Origin: Halopseudomonas sabulinigri
GTDB taxonomy: Bacteria; Pseudomonadota; Gammaproteobacteria; Pseudomonadales; Pseudomonadaceae
Assembly (NCBI GenBank): GCA_011053055.1
Contig: DRHT01000047.1
Location: 62,001 to 126,000, forward strand
Direction of reading: 5' to 3'
Length of the DNA stretch: 64,000 nt
A program made the translations under genes and the position numbers. Under the pieces are notes generated by a model. The model was not told where the DNA came from, made no database searches, and worked only from the letters and a program-made list of their open reading frames with translations. Shown piece by piece: positions 20,558 through 30,425 of this stretch; positions within the stretch are counted from its first letter, which is position 1; the number at the start of each line of letters is the position of its first letter.

Positions 20558-21797
20558 GGCCATCATCAACGCGCGTCTTGTGGGCAAGGATGGGCTGCAC
20601 ACGCTGACCATCAGTGATGGCCGCTTTGTTAGCCTGGTTGCACAACAGCAGACGCTGGCGGCTGGTGATCAGCAACTGGACGCGGGTGGCAATCTGGTGT
20701 CGCCGCCGTTTGTTGAGCCGCACATTCACCTGGACGCTGCGATGACCGCGGGCGAGCCGCGCTGGAATCGTAGCGGCACTCTGTTTGAGGGTATCGAGTG
20801 CTGGGCTGAACGCAAGGCCACACTGACCCGCGAAGACGTAATCGCTCGGGCTGAGCAAACACTCAAGCTGTTTGCCGCGCACGGCATTCAATACGTACGC
20901 ACGCATATTGATGTGACCGATCCGTCGCTGGTTGCGCTTGAAGCCATGGTCGAGGTGCGCGAGCGCGTACGCGAACATATTGACCTGCAGATTGTGGCTT
21001 TTCCGCAGGAAGGCATTCTTTCCTATCCCGGTGGGCAGGATCTGATGCGCCGCGCTGTGGAAATGGGTGCAGACGTAATCGGCGGTATTCCGCACTTCGA
21101 GTTCACCCGTGACTATGGCGTGGAGTCGGTAAAATTATTAATGCAGTTGGCTGAAGACAACGACTGTCTGGTTGATGTGCACTGTGATGAGATTGATGAC
21201 CCCAATTCACGTTTTCTTGAGGTATTGGCCGCCGAGGCGCTGAGCCGGGATTACGGCACCCGCGTGACCGCTAGCCACACCTGCGCCATGCATTCCTATG
21301 AAGATGCGTACTGCAGCAAGTTATTCCGTTTATTGCAAAAAGCGGATTTGCGGTTTGTTGCGCTGCCGACCGAGAACCTGCATCTGCAAGGCCGTTTTGA
21401 TGGCTACCCGAAGCGTCGTGGTATCACGCGCGTGCCCGAGTTGCTGGATGCCGGCCTGAAGGTTTGCATGGGGCAGGATTCGATTCGTGATCCCTGGTAT
21501 CCAATGGGTAATGGTAATTTGCTACGCACCCTGGATGTGGGACTTCACGCCTGCCACATGCTTGGCATTGAGCGAATCGATACGGCGCTGGAGATTGTCA
21601 CAAGCAATGGTGCAGCAGCGCTGAATCTAAGTGATTACGGTATAGCGCCGGGCTTACCAGCGCGCTGCATGATACTCAACGGTGCAACGCCCTATGAGGT
21701 ATTACTGAATCAGTCGCCGGTATTGGCGTCGGTCCGCGATGGCCGGTGTTTGTTGCAGCGCGCAACAACGGTTAATACGGTAGCCGGCTGGGCATAG
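20541..21797 (+). CDS. codA: Cytosine deaminase family enzyme with Ser at position 314 (possible 5-methylcytosine deaminase)
   Basis: A 418-residue amidohydrolase that aligns with E. coli CodA over its whole length with the same residue numbering. Metal ligands are present: His61 and His63 (HIHLD), His214 (VDVHCDEIDD) and Asp313; Glu217, His246 and the substrate-binding Gln156 (FPQEG) are also intact. The notable change is the 311-314 loop, GQDS here against GHDD in E. coli, so Asp314 is Ser. In CodA, Asp314 crowds the pyrimidine C5 position, and natural homologues that lost it were shown to deaminate 5-methylcytosine to thymine. The ATG at 20541 has GGAG seven bases upstream. Cytosine itself remains a possible substrate, releasing ammonia in line with the sigma-54 promoter. 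Confidence 0.93.
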   Translation: MIQHPEAIINARLVGKDGLHTLTISDGRFVSLVAQQQTLAAGDQQLDAGGNLVSPPFVEPHIHLDAAMTAGEPRWNRSGTLFEGIECWAERKATLTREDVIARAEQTLKLFAAHGIQYVRTHIDVTDPSLVALEAMVEVRERVREHIDLQIVAFPQEGILSYPGGQDLMRRAVEMGADVIGGIPHFEFTRDYGVESVKLLMQLAEDNDCLVDVHCDEIDDPNSRFLEVLAAEALSRDYGTRVTASHTCAMHSYEDAYCSKLFRLLQKADLRFVALPTENLHLQGRFDGYPKRRGITRVPELLDAGLKVCMGQDSIRDPWYPMGNGNLLRTLDVGLHACHMLGIERIDTALEIVTSNGAAALNLSDYGIAPGLPARCMILNGATPYEVLLNQSPVLASVRDGRCLLQRATTVNTVAGWA

Positions 21798-21884
21798 AGG
21801 CAAGGCGAGAGAGCAGGTGGCAAGCAGAGATATGCTATTTTGAGTAGCTAACTGACCCTTTTCTCCCGTTGTAAGGACGCCTGA

Positions 21885-23255
21885 TTGCGCATGAAAGACC
21901 CCGACGGTTTGCCGATGCCCCAGCGCCTCGGCGCCATTATGGCGATAGCGCTCGGGGTTACCATGGCGGTACTGGATGGCATGATTGCCAACGTCGCCCT
22001 GCCGACCATCGCTGATGACTTAGGTACCAGCGCTGCCAATTCAATCTGGATAATCAACGCCTACCAGTTGGTCATCACCATGAGCCTGTTATCACTGGCC
22101 TCATTCGGTGATCTGTGGAGTTATCGCAAGGTTTACCTGATTGGACTTTGCGTATTTGTCAGTATGTCGGTGCTCTGCGCGCTGAGTGATTCGTTGCTTA
22201 CCCTGACCATTGCCCGGATGTTACAGGGGTTGGGTGCGGCGGCAGTGATGAGCGTGAACGGTGCATTAACGCGGTTGATTTATCCCAGCCGCATCTTGGC
22301 GCGCGGTATTGCCATCAATACGTTGATCGTGGCGGTATCCGCAGCGGCCGGCCCTACGGTCGCGGCTGGCGTGCTCTCGTTTGCCAGCTGGCCCTGGCTG
22401 TTCGCTATCAATGTGCCTATTGGCATACTGGCGTTGGTGATGGGCTATCGATTTTTGCCAGCTAACGCGGGCGTTCGTGAGCAACGCTTCGACAAACTCA
22501 GCGGCCTGCTTAACGCGATAACCTTCGGCTTGTTCTTTGCGGCTTTGACCGGCTTTGCCCAAGGCCATGCGGGCTGGATGATCGGCTTGCCGCTAATACT
22601 TACGCTGGTGGTTGGCTGGTTCTTTGTGCGCCGACAGCTGGATCAACCCTTTCCGTTATTGCCGATTGATCTGCTGCGTATCCCGATCTTCTCCCTATCC
22701 ATCGGCACCTCAATCTGCTCCTTCGCCGCACAGATGCTGGCCATGGTGTCGATCCCCTTCTATTTTCAGAAGACGCTCGGGTTGAGCGAAATAGAAACGG
22801 GTCTATTAATGACGCCCTGGCCCTTGGCAACCATGGTGATGGCGCCGATTGCCGGGCGCTTGCTGGATCGGGTTCACGCTGGCTTGTTGGGTGGCATAGG
22901 CTTAGCGCTTTTTTCAGCGGGCTTGTTCGCTCTGGCAGCCTTGCCAGAACAGGCAACGCATATGGATATCATCCTACGCATGCTGCTCTGCGGCGCGGGT
23001 TTTGGTTTGTTCCAGTCACCCAATAATCACACCATACTGACAGCAGCACCTCTGGAGCGAAGCGGCGGCGCCAGTGGCATGCTGAGCACTGCGCGTTTAG
23101 TAGGACAGACCACCGGCGCTGCTTTGGTGGCCTTGGCGTTCAACCTGTTCAGTGACAACGGCACCCACGCCTCGTTGATTGCGGCCGGGAGCTTTGCTTG
23201 CCTGGCTGCGATAGTAAGCTGTCTGCGCTTGAGTCAGACGCCGATACGTCAATAG
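21885..23255 (+). CDS. MFS efflux transporter, DHA2 (14-helix) type
   Basis: A 456-residue membrane protein with about 14 hydrophobic helices. Motif A is seen as GDLWSYRK after helix 2, and the antiporter motif C region as ARMLQGLGAAAVMSVNGA. It resembles the EmrB/SmvA/QacA drug:proton antiporters, which export cationic or lipophilic compounds. The substrate cannot be told. A TTG at 21885 is preferred over the ATG at 21891 because AAGGA stands seven bases before the TTG; the difference is two residues. It follows codA by 87 bases on the same strand and is followed by acr3. No regulator of its own is adjacent. Confidence 0.85.
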   Translation: MRMKDPDGLPMPQRLGAIMAIALGVTMAVLDGMIANVALPTIADDLGTSAANSIWIINAYQLVITMSLLSLASFGDLWSYRKVYLIGLCVFVSMSVLCALSDSLLTLTIARMLQGLGAAAVMSVNGALTRLIYPSRILARGIAINTLIVAVSAAAGPTVAAGVLSFASWPWLFAINVPIGILALVMGYRFLPANAGVREQRFDKLSGLLNAITFGLFFAALTGFAQGHAGWMIGLPLILTLVVGWFFVRRQLDQPFPLLPIDLLRIPIFSLSIGTSICSFAAQMLAMVSIPFYFQKTLGLSEIETGLLMTPWPLATMVMAPIAGRLLDRVHAGLLGGIGLALFSAGLFALAALPEQATHMDIILRMLLCGAGFGLFQSPNNHTILTAAPLERSGGASGMLSTARLVGQTTGAALVALAFNLFSDNGTHASLIAAGSFACLAAIVSCLRLSQTPIRQ

Positions 23256-23325
23256 GTTCAACAGCGATTTATGTCGGTCAAAGCTGCTGCTTTTCAATAA
23301 CACCTGAATTTAAGGTCTGATCAAT

Positions 23326-24342
23326 ATGGGCAAATTCGAACGTTATCTTTCACTGTGGATTGCTTTAGGTATAGGCGCTGGAGTGCTGCTCGGGAGTATC
23401 GTTCCCGGCGTCTTTTCCAGGCTGGCAGCGATTGAATACGCGCACGTTAATCTGATTGTGGCGGTGCTGATCTGGTTGATGATTTACCCGATGATGATCC
23501 AGATCGACTTTCGTTCCTTGAAGGATGTCGGCAGCAAACCCAAAGGCCTGGTATTAACGCTGGTGGTTAACTGGTTGATCAAACCTTTCAGTATGGCGTT
23601 GCTGGGCTGGCTATTTTTTCATTGGGTATTTGTCGATTGGGTCGATCCGCAGTCGGCTAATGAATATATTGCCGGGATGATTTTGCTGGGTGCTGCACCC
23701 TGTACTGCGATGGTATTTATCTGGAGCCAGTTGACCAAAGGCGACCCAAATTACACTTTGGTTCAGGTATCAATCAACGACATCATCATGGTTTTTGCCT
23801 TTGCTCCCATCACTGCTTTGCTGTTGGGCGTTAGCAATATTCAGGTGCCATGGGAAACCCTATTGCTGTCGGTAGGCCTATATGTGCTGCTGCCCCTGGT
23901 TGCCGGGATGATCACCAGACAAAAGCTCGACCGGGCTGATGATCATCAGCGCCTAGACGCTTTTGTTGCTAGTTTGAAGCCCTGGTCGATCATTGGCCTG
24001 CTGGCGACTGTGGTGTTGCTCTTTGGCTTTCAAGCCGAGACTATCTTGCAACAGCCGTCAGTCATTGTGCTGATAGCTATCCCTTTGTTGATACAAACCT
24101 ACGGTATTTTTGCGCTCACCTATATTGCCGCCAAGCGTTTGAAACTGTCACATTCCATCGCAGCGCCCGCCTGCATGATCGCCACCTCTAATTTCTTTGA
24201 GCTAGCGGTTGCAGTGGCGATCTCTTTGTTCGGTTTACACTCAGGTGCGGCCTTGGCCACGGTAGTCGGCGTGCTGGTTGAGGTGCCTGTGATGCTGTCG
24301 CTGGTCTGGCTGTTGAATCGCAACAGAGACAGCTTCAGCTGA
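23326..24342 (+). CDS. acr3: Arsenite efflux permease of the ACR3 family
   Basis: A 338-residue membrane protein with ten predicted helices, of the bile acid/arsenite/riboflavin transporter superfamily. The ACR3 hallmarks are [15 protein letters not shown] around the conserved Cys126 and [17 protein letters not shown] near residue 285. ACR3 exports arsenite using the proton gradient. Unusually, no arsR, arsC or arsH is adjacent; an MFS gene precedes it. Its stop is only six bases from the stop of the convergent mnmE gene, and the perfect palindrome GCTTCAGCTGAAGC (24332-24345) spans the stop codon. Related permeases for other oxyanions cannot be excluded. Confidence 0.85.
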   Translation: MGKFERYLSLWIALGIGAGVLLGSIVPGVFSRLAAIEYAHVNLIVAVLIWLMIYPMMIQIDFRSLKDVGSKPKGLVLTLVVNWLIKPFSMALLGWLFFHWVFVDWVDPQSANEYIAGMILLGAAPCTAMVFIWSQLTKGDPNYTLVQVSINDIIMVFAFAPITALLLGVSNIQVPWETLLLSVGLYVLLPLVAGMITRQKLDRADDHQRLDAFVASLKPWSIIGLLATVVLLFGFQAETILQQPSVIVLIAIPLLIQTYGIFALTYIAAKRLKLSHSIAAPACMIATSNFFELAVAVAISLFGLHSGAALATVVGVLVEVPVMLSLVWLLNRNRDSFS

Positions 24343-24348
24343 AGCGCA

Positions 24349-25719
24349 TTACTTGCCGATACAAAAGCTGGAAAAGATACGCCCGAGCAAATCATCGGCA
24401 CTAAAGGCGCCGGTAATGCTACCCAGCGATTGCTGAGCCATGCGCAGGTCTTCCGCTAGTAGCTCGCCGGCGCCCATCAGAGTCAGCTGTTGATAACCGT
24501 GACCAAGATGCGTGGCGGCGTCTTCCAGGGCGTCCAGGTGACGACGACGGGCGCTGAATAGGCTCTCGCCGGTTTGCTCAAAGCCCATGCAGGCTTTCAA
24601 GTGTTCACGCAGCAACTCAATACCTTCGCCTTGGCTGGCTGATACGCGCAGGCTCACCGAGCCGTCGTCTGCGGTTGCAATGCCTACCGAATCGCCGGTG
24701 AGATCCACCTTGTTGTAGATCAGCGTGACCTTCGCGGCGTCGGGCTTTACCGTGAGAAATTCGGGCCATAGCTGATCTGGATCATTGGCTTCAGGCTGGC
24801 TGGCGTCGACCATCAACAGAATACGATCGGCTTCACCGATGGCGGCCATGGCGCGTTCCACACCAATGCGTTCCACCTGATCATCGGTATCGCGCAGCCC
24901 CGCAGTATCGATGATGTGCAATGGCATACCATCAATATGAATATGCTCGCGCAAAATATCTCGAGTAGTACCGGCGATGTCGGTGACGATGGCGCTGTCA
25001 CGCCCGGCCAGCGCGTTCAGCAAGCTGGATTTACCCGCGTTGGGTCGCCCTGCAATCACCACCGTCATGCCATCGCGTAACAATGCGCCCTGGCCTGCCT
25101 GCCGTTGTACCTGAGTTAATTCGGCCTGTACTGCTTCCAGTTGCGTCAGCACGTGGCCGTCGGCCAGAAAGTCGATCTCTTCCTCGGGAAAGTCGATTGC
25201 GGCTTCAACGTAAATACGCAGCGCAATCAGTGATTCAGTCAGTGCGTTAACACGATCCGAGAAAACGCCCTGCAACGAGTTCAACGCATTACGTGCCGCC
25301 TGCTCGGAACTCGCCTCGATCAGATCGGCAATCGCCTCGGCCTGAGCCAGATCCAGTTTGTCATTCAAGAATGCACGTTCACTGAATTCGCCCGGCCGTG
25401 CCTGACGTGCGCCGGCAGCCAGGCAAGCCTTGAGTAGCAGGTCCATCACCACTGGCCCGCCGTGACCTTGAAGTTCGAGCACGTCTTCGCCGGTGAATGA
25501 ATGAGGACCGGGGAAGAACAGTGTCAGACCTTGATCGAGTGCCTGTTCGCCAGACCAGAAGGGGCCGTAGTGCGCGTACCGTGGCCGTGGCTCGCGGCGG
25601 GCAATCTGCTGGGCAATCACCAGTGCTGCTGGGCCAGACACGCGAATGATGCCAACGCCGCCCTGCCCTGGCGCGGTGGCGAGCGCGGCTATAGTTTCAG
25701 CGTGGTAAGGCTGGTTCAT
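24349..25719 (-). CDS. mnmE: tRNA uridine-34 modification GTPase
   Basis: Formerly TrmE. A 456-residue protein that acts with MnmG. It has an N-terminal tetrahydrofolate-binding domain ([21 protein letters not shown]), a helical domain and an inserted G domain with P-loop GRPNAGKS at about 224-231, NKVD later, and the catalytic C-terminal CIGK. The frame extends upstream, but the ATG at 25719 is preferred because AGGAG lies five bases before it. It is separated from yidC by a terminator, so it may have its own promoter, and it faces the inserted acr3 gene tail to tail. Confidence 0.97.
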   Translation of the reverse strand: MNQPYHAETIAALATAPGQGGVGIIRVSGPAALVIAQQIARREPRPRYAHYGPFWSGEQALDQGLTLFFPGPHSFTGEDVLELQGHGGPVVMDLLLKACLAAGARQARPGEFSERAFLNDKLDLAQAEAIADLIEASSEQAARNALNSLQGVFSDRVNALTESLIALRIYVEAAIDFPEEEIDFLADGHVLTQLEAVQAELTQVQRQAGQGALLRDGMTVVIAGRPNAGKSSLLNALAGRDSAIVTDIAGTTRDILREHIHIDGMPLHIIDTAGLRDTDDQVERIGVERAMAAIGEADRILLMVDASQPEANDPDQLWPEFLTVKPDAAKVTLIYNKVDLTGDSVGIATADDGSVSLRVSASQGEGIELLREHLKACMGFEQTGESLFSARRRHLDALEDAATHLGHGYQQLTLMGAGELLAEDLRMAQQSLGSITGAFSADDLLGRIFSSFCIGK

Positions 25720-25760
25720 GGTCACTCCTGGTCGTTCACTGGCATGGCAGGCAGAAAGCA

Positions 25761-25784
25761 AAACGCCCCGAAAACGGGGCGTTT
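25761..25784 (-). terminator. Terminator between yidC and mnmE
   Basis: AAACGCCCCG-AAAA-CGGGGCGTTT makes a 10-bp stem with a tetraloop 17 bases after the yidC stop. On the minus strand it is followed by T-rich sequence. It probably ends most of the rpmH-rnpA-yidD-yidC message before mnmE. Confidence 0.85.
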
Positions 25785-25800
25785 GACTGGCAGAATCGGA

Positions 25801-27495
25801 TCAGCTCTTGGCGGCTGCGCCCTTCTCGATCTGGCGGGTAATGTACCACTGTTGCGCAATAGACAGACAGTTGTTGACCACCCAGTACAACACCAGACCA
25901 GCCGGGAACCACAGGAAGAAGAAGGTGAAGACAATAGGCAGCATCTTCATTACCTTGGCCTGCATTGGGTCCGGTGGAGTTGGGTTCAATTGCTGCTGAA
26001 GGAACATGGTGGTGCCCATGATGATCGGCAGAATGAAGAAGGGATCCTTCAGCGATAGGTCAGTGATCCAGCCCAGCCATTCAGCCTGGCGAATCTCGAC
26101 GCTTTCCATCAGCACCCAGTACAGCGAGATAAAGACCGGCATCTGCACCAGAATCGGCAGACAGCCACCCAGCGGGTTGATCTTCTCTTTCTTGTACAGC
26201 TCCATCATGCCCTGCGACATCTTCTGACGATCATCGCCATGCTGCTCACGCAGCGCCTGCAGCTTGGGAGCAACACGGCGCATGTTGGCCATGGAACGAT
26301 AGCTGGTGGCGGACAGTGGGAAGAAGATCAGCTTGATCAGACAGGTCAGCAGAATAATGCTCCAGCCCCAGTTGCCAACAAAGCTGTGGATGAAGCTCAG
26401 TACCACAAACAGCGGCTGGGCGATCCACCATAGAAAGCCGTAGTCGATGGTCAGATCCAGGCCTGGCGAGATCGCTTTGAGGTCATCCTGGATTTTTGGG
26501 CCAGCGTAGAACTGCGATGTGATCGTGGTTTGTTCACCGGGGGCAACGCTCACCGAGGGGCTAGTGAAGCGCACGATGTAGTTGCCTTGGCTATCTTTTA
26601 GCGTGCTGAAGGTATGCTGGGTGTCAGCATCGGGTACCCAAGCACTAACGAAGTAATGCTGCAGCCAGGCAATCCAACCACCGTTGACCTTCTCGTTCAG
26701 CTTTTCGTCATCCAGGTCGCCCATCTTCATCTTGCTGTATGAGCTGTCGGCACTCCAGTAAGCGGCACCCAAAAAGGTCGCCATACCGGTCGCAGTGGAG
26801 CTGGAAGGATCACCGGCGTCGTCACGTTTGAGCTGACCAAAAGCGCTACCAGACCATGCCTCGCTGCTTTGGTTGTCGATCAGATAATCAACCTCAACCA
26901 GGTAGGTATCGCGAGTAAATGTATAGCGCTTGATGAAGTTGACGCCAGCGTTGCTGGTTTTCAAATCAACCACCAAGGTGCTCTGGTCATCGCTCAAGCT
27001 GTAACTGCTTTGCTCACTGCTGTATTGCGCGCGACCTTTGCTACTGTCTGGGCCTTGGCGACCAGTCAGGCCACTTTGCGCTACGTACAGGCGGTTGCTG
27101 GATTGTTCGAGCAGCTGGAATGGTAAATCGGGACGATCCTTACGAGCTGGATATTTAGGCAGAGACAGCGAAACGATATCGCCACCAATCGGATTGATGG
27201 TGACGTTCAGCGTGTCGGTAGCAACCTGAATCAGGTTGTCGTTCTGTTTGGCGGGCATGTCGCCTGCGCCAACAGTAGGCTCGCCGTTAGCATCGATTGG
27301 TTGAGGTACATCGCTGCTGTCCCCATTGGCCAAAGGAGCAGTTTCGGTCGGCAAATCAGAGTTGTTGATTGGCGCGACGCTGGTTTCAGCAACAGGCGGC
27401 AAATCCTGTTGCATGAAATCCGTGTTCCACTGCAAAACCATGAGATAGGTAATCACAAGCAAAGCAGCTATGAGGATATTTCGTTGCATGTTCAT
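25801..27495 (-). CDS. yidC: Membrane protein insertase YidC
   Basis: A 564-residue inner-membrane insertase and chaperone that works alone or with SecYEG. It has an N-terminal anchor ([19 protein letters not shown]), a large periplasmic beta domain (about 60-350) and the conserved five-helix core from about 360, with [20 protein letters not shown] and the [16 protein letters not shown] segment. The length is typical of gram-negative YidC. Its ATG overlaps the end of yidD by four bases (27492-27495). Confidence 0.98.
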   Translation of the reverse strand: MNMQRNILIAALLVITYLMVLQWNTDFMQQDLPPVAETSVAPINNSDLPTETAPLANGDSSDVPQPIDANGEPTVGAGDMPAKQNDNLIQVATDTLNVTINPIGGDIVSLSLPKYPARKDRPDLPFQLLEQSSNRLYVAQSGLTGRQGPDSSKGRAQYSSEQSSYSLSDDQSTLVVDLKTSNAGVNFIKRYTFTRDTYLVEVDYLIDNQSSEAWSGSAFGQLKRDDAGDPSSSTATGMATFLGAAYWSADSSYSKMKMGDLDDEKLNEKVNGGWIAWLQHYFVSAWVPDADTQHTFSTLKDSQGNYIVRFTSPSVSVAPGEQTTITSQFYAGPKIQDDLKAISPGLDLTIDYGFLWWIAQPLFVVLSFIHSFVGNWGWSIILLTCLIKLIFFPLSATSYRSMANMRRVAPKLQALREQHGDDRQKMSQGMMELYKKEKINPLGGCLPILVQMPVFISLYWVLMESVEIRQAEWLGWITDLSLKDPFFILPIIMGTTMFLQQQLNPTPPDPMQAKVMKMLPIVFTFFFLWFPAGLVLYWVVNNCLSIAQQWYITRQIEKGAAAKS

Positions 27496-27743
27496 GGTTT
27501 GTTGGCCATCTGGGAAGGTCGGTTGTCAGAATGAGTTGGTACGGGATCATACCCGCCGGGATTCCACGGGTGACAGCGCCCCAGGCGCCGGGCACTCAAC
27601 GCAACACCCTTGAGCAAACCATATTCTTCAATGGCTTCTTGGGCATAGCAGGAACAGGAGGGATAGAAACGGCAATGGCTGGCCATCAGTGGGCTGATAG
27701 CGTAGCGGTAAACTTTGATCAGTCCGAGTGCGAGATTACGCAT
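27492..27743 (-). CDS. yidD: Membrane protein insertion efficiency factor YidD
   Basis: A small membrane-associated protein, about 83 residues, that aids YidC-dependent insertion. The family core, [21 protein letters not shown], has the conserved cysteines, and the [15 protein letters not shown] motif follows. The ATG at 27743 is chosen because the conserved part begins there ([18 protein letters not shown]); upstream codons lie within rnpA. It overlaps the rnpA end by eight bases (ATGCGTAA) and the yidC start by four, showing tight translational coupling. Confidence 0.95.
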   Translation of the reverse strand: MRNLALGLIKVYRYAISPLMASHCRFYPSCSCYAQEAIEEYGLLKGVALSARRLGRCHPWNPGGYDPVPTHSDNRPSQMANKP

Positions 27744-28131
27744 TGGATGATGGGGGTCCAGAAGTGCGTGAGCGATTCTTTGCAGCGGTCTTAATAAGCC
27801 TGCGCCACATGCCTTCGTAGAGAACATGTAGTGCAGTATTGTCCAAGTCGCCTACGCCCTTGCGGGCCAACACGACAATGTCCAAATTGCCCAACTCAGC
27901 ACAGTGCTGGCGGAACGACTCACGGCCGATACGTTTGACCTTGTTACGATCAACTGCTCGGCGGACATTTTTCTTGGCAATAACCAGACCCAGCCGACCG
28001 TGTGCCAGGTCGTTCTCTCTGGCAAGCAACAGTAGACTGGGTCCTGAGACTTTACAGGTGGCTCCATCGAATACGTTCTTGAATTGAGCAGGCGTTAATA
28101 ACCTGAATTCAGGAGCGAAGCCGAGACCCAC
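27736..28131 (-). CDS. rnpA: Ribonuclease P protein component
   Basis: The basic protein subunit (131 residues) that helps the RNase P RNA cut 5' leaders from pre-tRNAs. Visible features are [15 protein letters not shown] at the start, the [22 protein letters not shown] region with its RNR-type signature, and a basic C-terminus. It starts with GTG at 28131; no strong Shine-Dalgarno is apparent, and coupling to rpmH, which ends 14 bases upstream, is likely. Confidence 0.96.
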   Translation of the reverse strand: MGLGFAPEFRLLTPAQFKNVFDGATCKVSGPSLLLLARENDLAHGRLGLVIAKKNVRRAVDRNKVKRIGRESFRQHCAELGNLDIVVLARKGVGDLDNTALHVLYEGMWRRLIKTAAKNRSRTSGPPSSNA

Positions 28132-28145
28132 CTGGCAGCCGGTTC

Positions 28146-28280
28146 TTAAGCTGACAGGCGCTGACGGCCTTTGGCACGACGACGGGCCAAAACCGCACGA
28201 CCGTTTTTGGTGGCCATACGAGCACGGAAACCATGGTTACGCTTGCGCTTCAGTACGCTGGGTTGGAAAGTTCTTTTCAT
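28146..28280 (-). CDS. rpmH: 50S ribosomal protein L34
   Basis: A 44-residue, very basic ribosomal protein. The frame gives the complete classical sequence from MKRTFQPS through [13 protein letters not shown] and [11 protein letters not shown] to a C-terminal RLSA, with a TAA stop at 28146. Its size is exactly that of proteobacterial L34. It is the first gene of rpmH-rnpA-yidD-yidC, transcribed away from oriC from a strong promoter. Confidence 0.99.
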   Translation of the reverse strand: MKRTFQPSVLKRKRNHGFRARMATKNGRAVLARRRAKGRQRLSA

Positions 28281-28336
28281 CGTCAAATACCTGAGTAATT
28301 CAAATCAGAGCAAAGTGCCCTTTCAAGGGATCGGCA

Positions 28337-28365
28337 ATTCTAGAGAATAAGATCGCCTAGGTCAA
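28337..28365 (-). promoter_or_regulatory. Promoter of rpmH-rnpA-yidD-yidC
   Basis: On the minus strand TTGACC (28365-28360), a 17-base spacer and TAGAAT (28342-28337) form a strong sigma-70 promoter, five of six matches in each box. Transcription would begin near 28330, about 50 bases before the rpmH ATG. Confidence 0.85.
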
Positions 28366-28790
28366 TTTGATTTACAGCCGAATAGATAACTAAAAATAAA
28401 ATAATAAGATTTTTAAATAGATAAATGATGTTGTTATAAATGAGTAAGCTGTTTTCGGTGGATAAGCCTTTAAAAGACTTAAAAATCAGCGAATTGCAGC
28501 AAGTATAAAGCTGTGGGGGAGCTGTTGACCATAGGGGGTCTAAGATGTGTGCGTTCTGTGGATAAATTGCCTACATATCCACAGGGTGATTTATCCACTG
28601 CTTTCATACTGATTTGCCAACAAGGCTCATGTTTGTTTTTCCACAGGGTCTACAGGGCGCTATTTATAAGGCTTTGTCAGAAATAGTGAGATTCTATGAT
28701 GCTTAGGTTGCTACAGGCCGACCTAGCGGTGACGATGGAATTGGTTGTATCCAGTGTGGATAAGTCGGGGTTGAAAGGATAGAATAGACG
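28366..28790. other. oriC: Chromosomal replication origin oriC
   Basis: The rpmH-dnaA gap is the established oriC location in Pseudomonas. An AT-rich unwinding-type tract spans about 28377-28440. DnaA boxes follow: GGTGGATAA (28457-28465, one mismatch), TGTGGATAA (28557-28565, perfect, minus orientation), ATATCCACA (28575-28583, one mismatch), TTATCCACT (28591-28599, one mismatch), TTTTCCACA (28637-28645, relaxed consensus) and TGTGGATAA (28755-28763, perfect, minus orientation). The 599-base gap contains no gene. Confidence 0.93.
28757..28785 (+). promoter_or_regulatory. Candidate dnaA promoter overlapping a DnaA box
   Basis: TGGATA (28757-28762), a 17-base spacer and TAGAAT (28780-28785) make a plausible promoter with a start near 28792, about 88 bases before the dnaA GTG. 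The -35 lies inside the perfect DnaA box at 28755-28763, so DnaA binding should occlude it, the classical autorepression design. A weaker alternative, TTGAAA at 28771 with TATGTT at 28793, exists. Confidence 0.55.
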
Positions 28791-28879
28791 GCTATGTTGT
28801 ACCGTCGGAAACCGAGGTTTTTGCGGTATCCATTCGTTTTCAATAAGAACCGTCAGATGTCGGCGGACCGGGGGATTTA

Positions 28880-30379
28880 GTGTCTGTTGCACTTTGGCAG
28901 CAATGCATCGATTTTTTGCAAGATGAGCTCCCCTCCCAACAATTTAATACGTGGATTCGTCCATTGCAGGCGGATGGTGATCAGAGTGAGATTCGCCTGT
29001 ACGCGCCTAATCGATTTGTCCTTGATTGGGTTAATGACAAATATCTGAACCGTATTCAGGAACTGCTGGATGACCTTTCTCACGGGCAGGCGCCAATGGT
29101 TTCCCTCCTTATAGGGAGTCGTCGCGCTACCTCCGCTGCTGCGGTAGGTCCACGCGCTAGCAATACAGCCTCTGCTCCTACGTCAGCCACCCGAAAATCT
29201 CCCCCGACACCACGTCAGAGCGTGCCTGCTGCGCCACGGGCGCAAGTTAGCGCACAGGGCTTTCAGCCAGATCCGGGTAAAGCCTCGGTCGAATCGGATG
29301 AAGAGAACCGGACTGCGCCTGAACGCAACGACCAGCCCAACAACAATCTGGTCAAGCACACCAGTTATCTCAATCGCAGCTTTACCTTTGAGAACTTCGT
29401 TGAAGGTAAGTCCAACCAGCTGGCTCGCGCGGCTGCGTGGCAAGTAGCAGACAATCTTAAGCACGGTTATAACCCGCTGTTCCTTTATGGTGGCGTTGGT
29501 TTGGGTAAAACTCACTTGATGCATGCTGTGGGCAATCATCTGCTAAAAAAGAACCCGGCCGCAAAAATTGTCTATCTGCATTCCGAACGATTTGTAGCTG
29601 ACATGGTTAAGGCATTGCAGATGAACGCCATCAATGATTTTAAGCGCTACTACCGCTCGGTGGATGCGCTGCTGATTGATGATATTCAGTTCTTTGCAAA
29701 AAAAGAGCGCTCCCAAGAGGAGTTTTTCCACACCTTTAATGCATTGCTCGAAGGTGGCCAGCAGGTGATTCTCACCAGTGACCGCTATCCGCGTGAGATC
29801 GATGGGCTGGAAGAACGGCTTAAGTCGCGTTTTGGTTGGGGTCTTACTGTCGCGGTTGAACCACCTGAATTGGAAACGCGTGTCGCTATTCTGATGAAGA
29901 AAGCCGAGCAGTCGCGGGTAGATTTGCCGCACGATGCGGCCTTCTTTATAGCTCAGCGCATTCGCTCCAATGTGCGAGAACTCGAAGGTGCACTGAAACG
30001 CGTAATTGCCAGCTCGCACTTTATGGGCCGAGATATCACCATCGAGTTGATCCGTGAGTCATTGAAAGATTTGCTGGCCTTGCAAGACAAGTTGGTCAGT
30101 ATTGATAATATTCAGCGCACCGTTGCTGAGTACTACAAAATCAAGCTCTCTGATATCTTGTCCAAGCGCCGCTCGCGCTCTGTGGCACGGCCGCGTCAGG
30201 TGGCCATGGCGATGTCCAAGGAGCTGACCAATCATAGTTTGCCGGAGATCGGTGACGCCTTTGGTGGTCGAGATCACACAACTGTGTTGCATGCCACGCG
30301 TAAAATTGCGGAACTGCGTGAAATTGACGCGGATATCCGCGAAGATTACAAGAATCTGTTAAGGACTCTGACTACCTGA
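28880..30379 (+). CDS. dnaA: Chromosomal replication initiator protein DnaA
   Basis: A 499-residue AAA+ initiator that binds DnaA boxes and opens oriC. Domain I (about 1-80) starts [20 protein letters not shown]; domain II (about 85-160) is a Pro/Ala/Ser-rich linker; domain III has the Walker A GGVGLGKT at 204-211 and the [10 protein letters not shown] Walker B. Domain IV carries the DnaA signature with RDHTTVLHA. The GTG start at 28880 has GGGG five bases upstream. First gene of the dnaA-dnaN-recF-gyrB cluster, reading away from oriC. Confidence 0.99.
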   Translation: MSVALWQQCIDFLQDELPSQQFNTWIRPLQADGDQSEIRLYAPNRFVLDWVNDKYLNRIQELLDDLSHGQAPMVSLLIGSRRATSAAAVGPRASNTASAPTSATRKSPPTPRQSVPAAPRAQVSAQGFQPDPGKASVESDEENRTAPERNDQPNNNLVKHTSYLNRSFTFENFVEGKSNQLARAAAWQVADNLKHGYNPLFLYGGVGLGKTHLMHAVGNHLLKKNPAAKIVYLHSERFVADMVKALQMNAINDFKRYYRSVDALLIDDIQFFAKKERSQEEFFHTFNALLEGGQQVILTSDRYPREIDGLEERLKSRFGWGLTVAVEPPELETRVAILMKKAEQSRVDLPHDAAFFIAQRIRSNVRELEGALKRVIASSHFMGRDITIELIRESLKDLLALQDKLVSIDNIQRTVAEYYKIKLSDILSKRRSRSVARPRQVAMAMSKELTNHSLPEIGDAFGGRDHTTVLHATRKIAELREIDADIREDYKNLLRTLTT

Positions 30380-30425
30380 TAGTCAAATAACCATCTGCCA
30401 ACCTGCACGAGGTTTGAGGAACACA

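Noticed and set aside
24332-24345. GCTTCAGCTGAAGC palindrome at the acr3-mnmE junction as a terminator
   Set aside because: It is a perfect palindrome but without loop or T-run, and it overlaps the acr3 stop codon; a terminator role cannot be supported.
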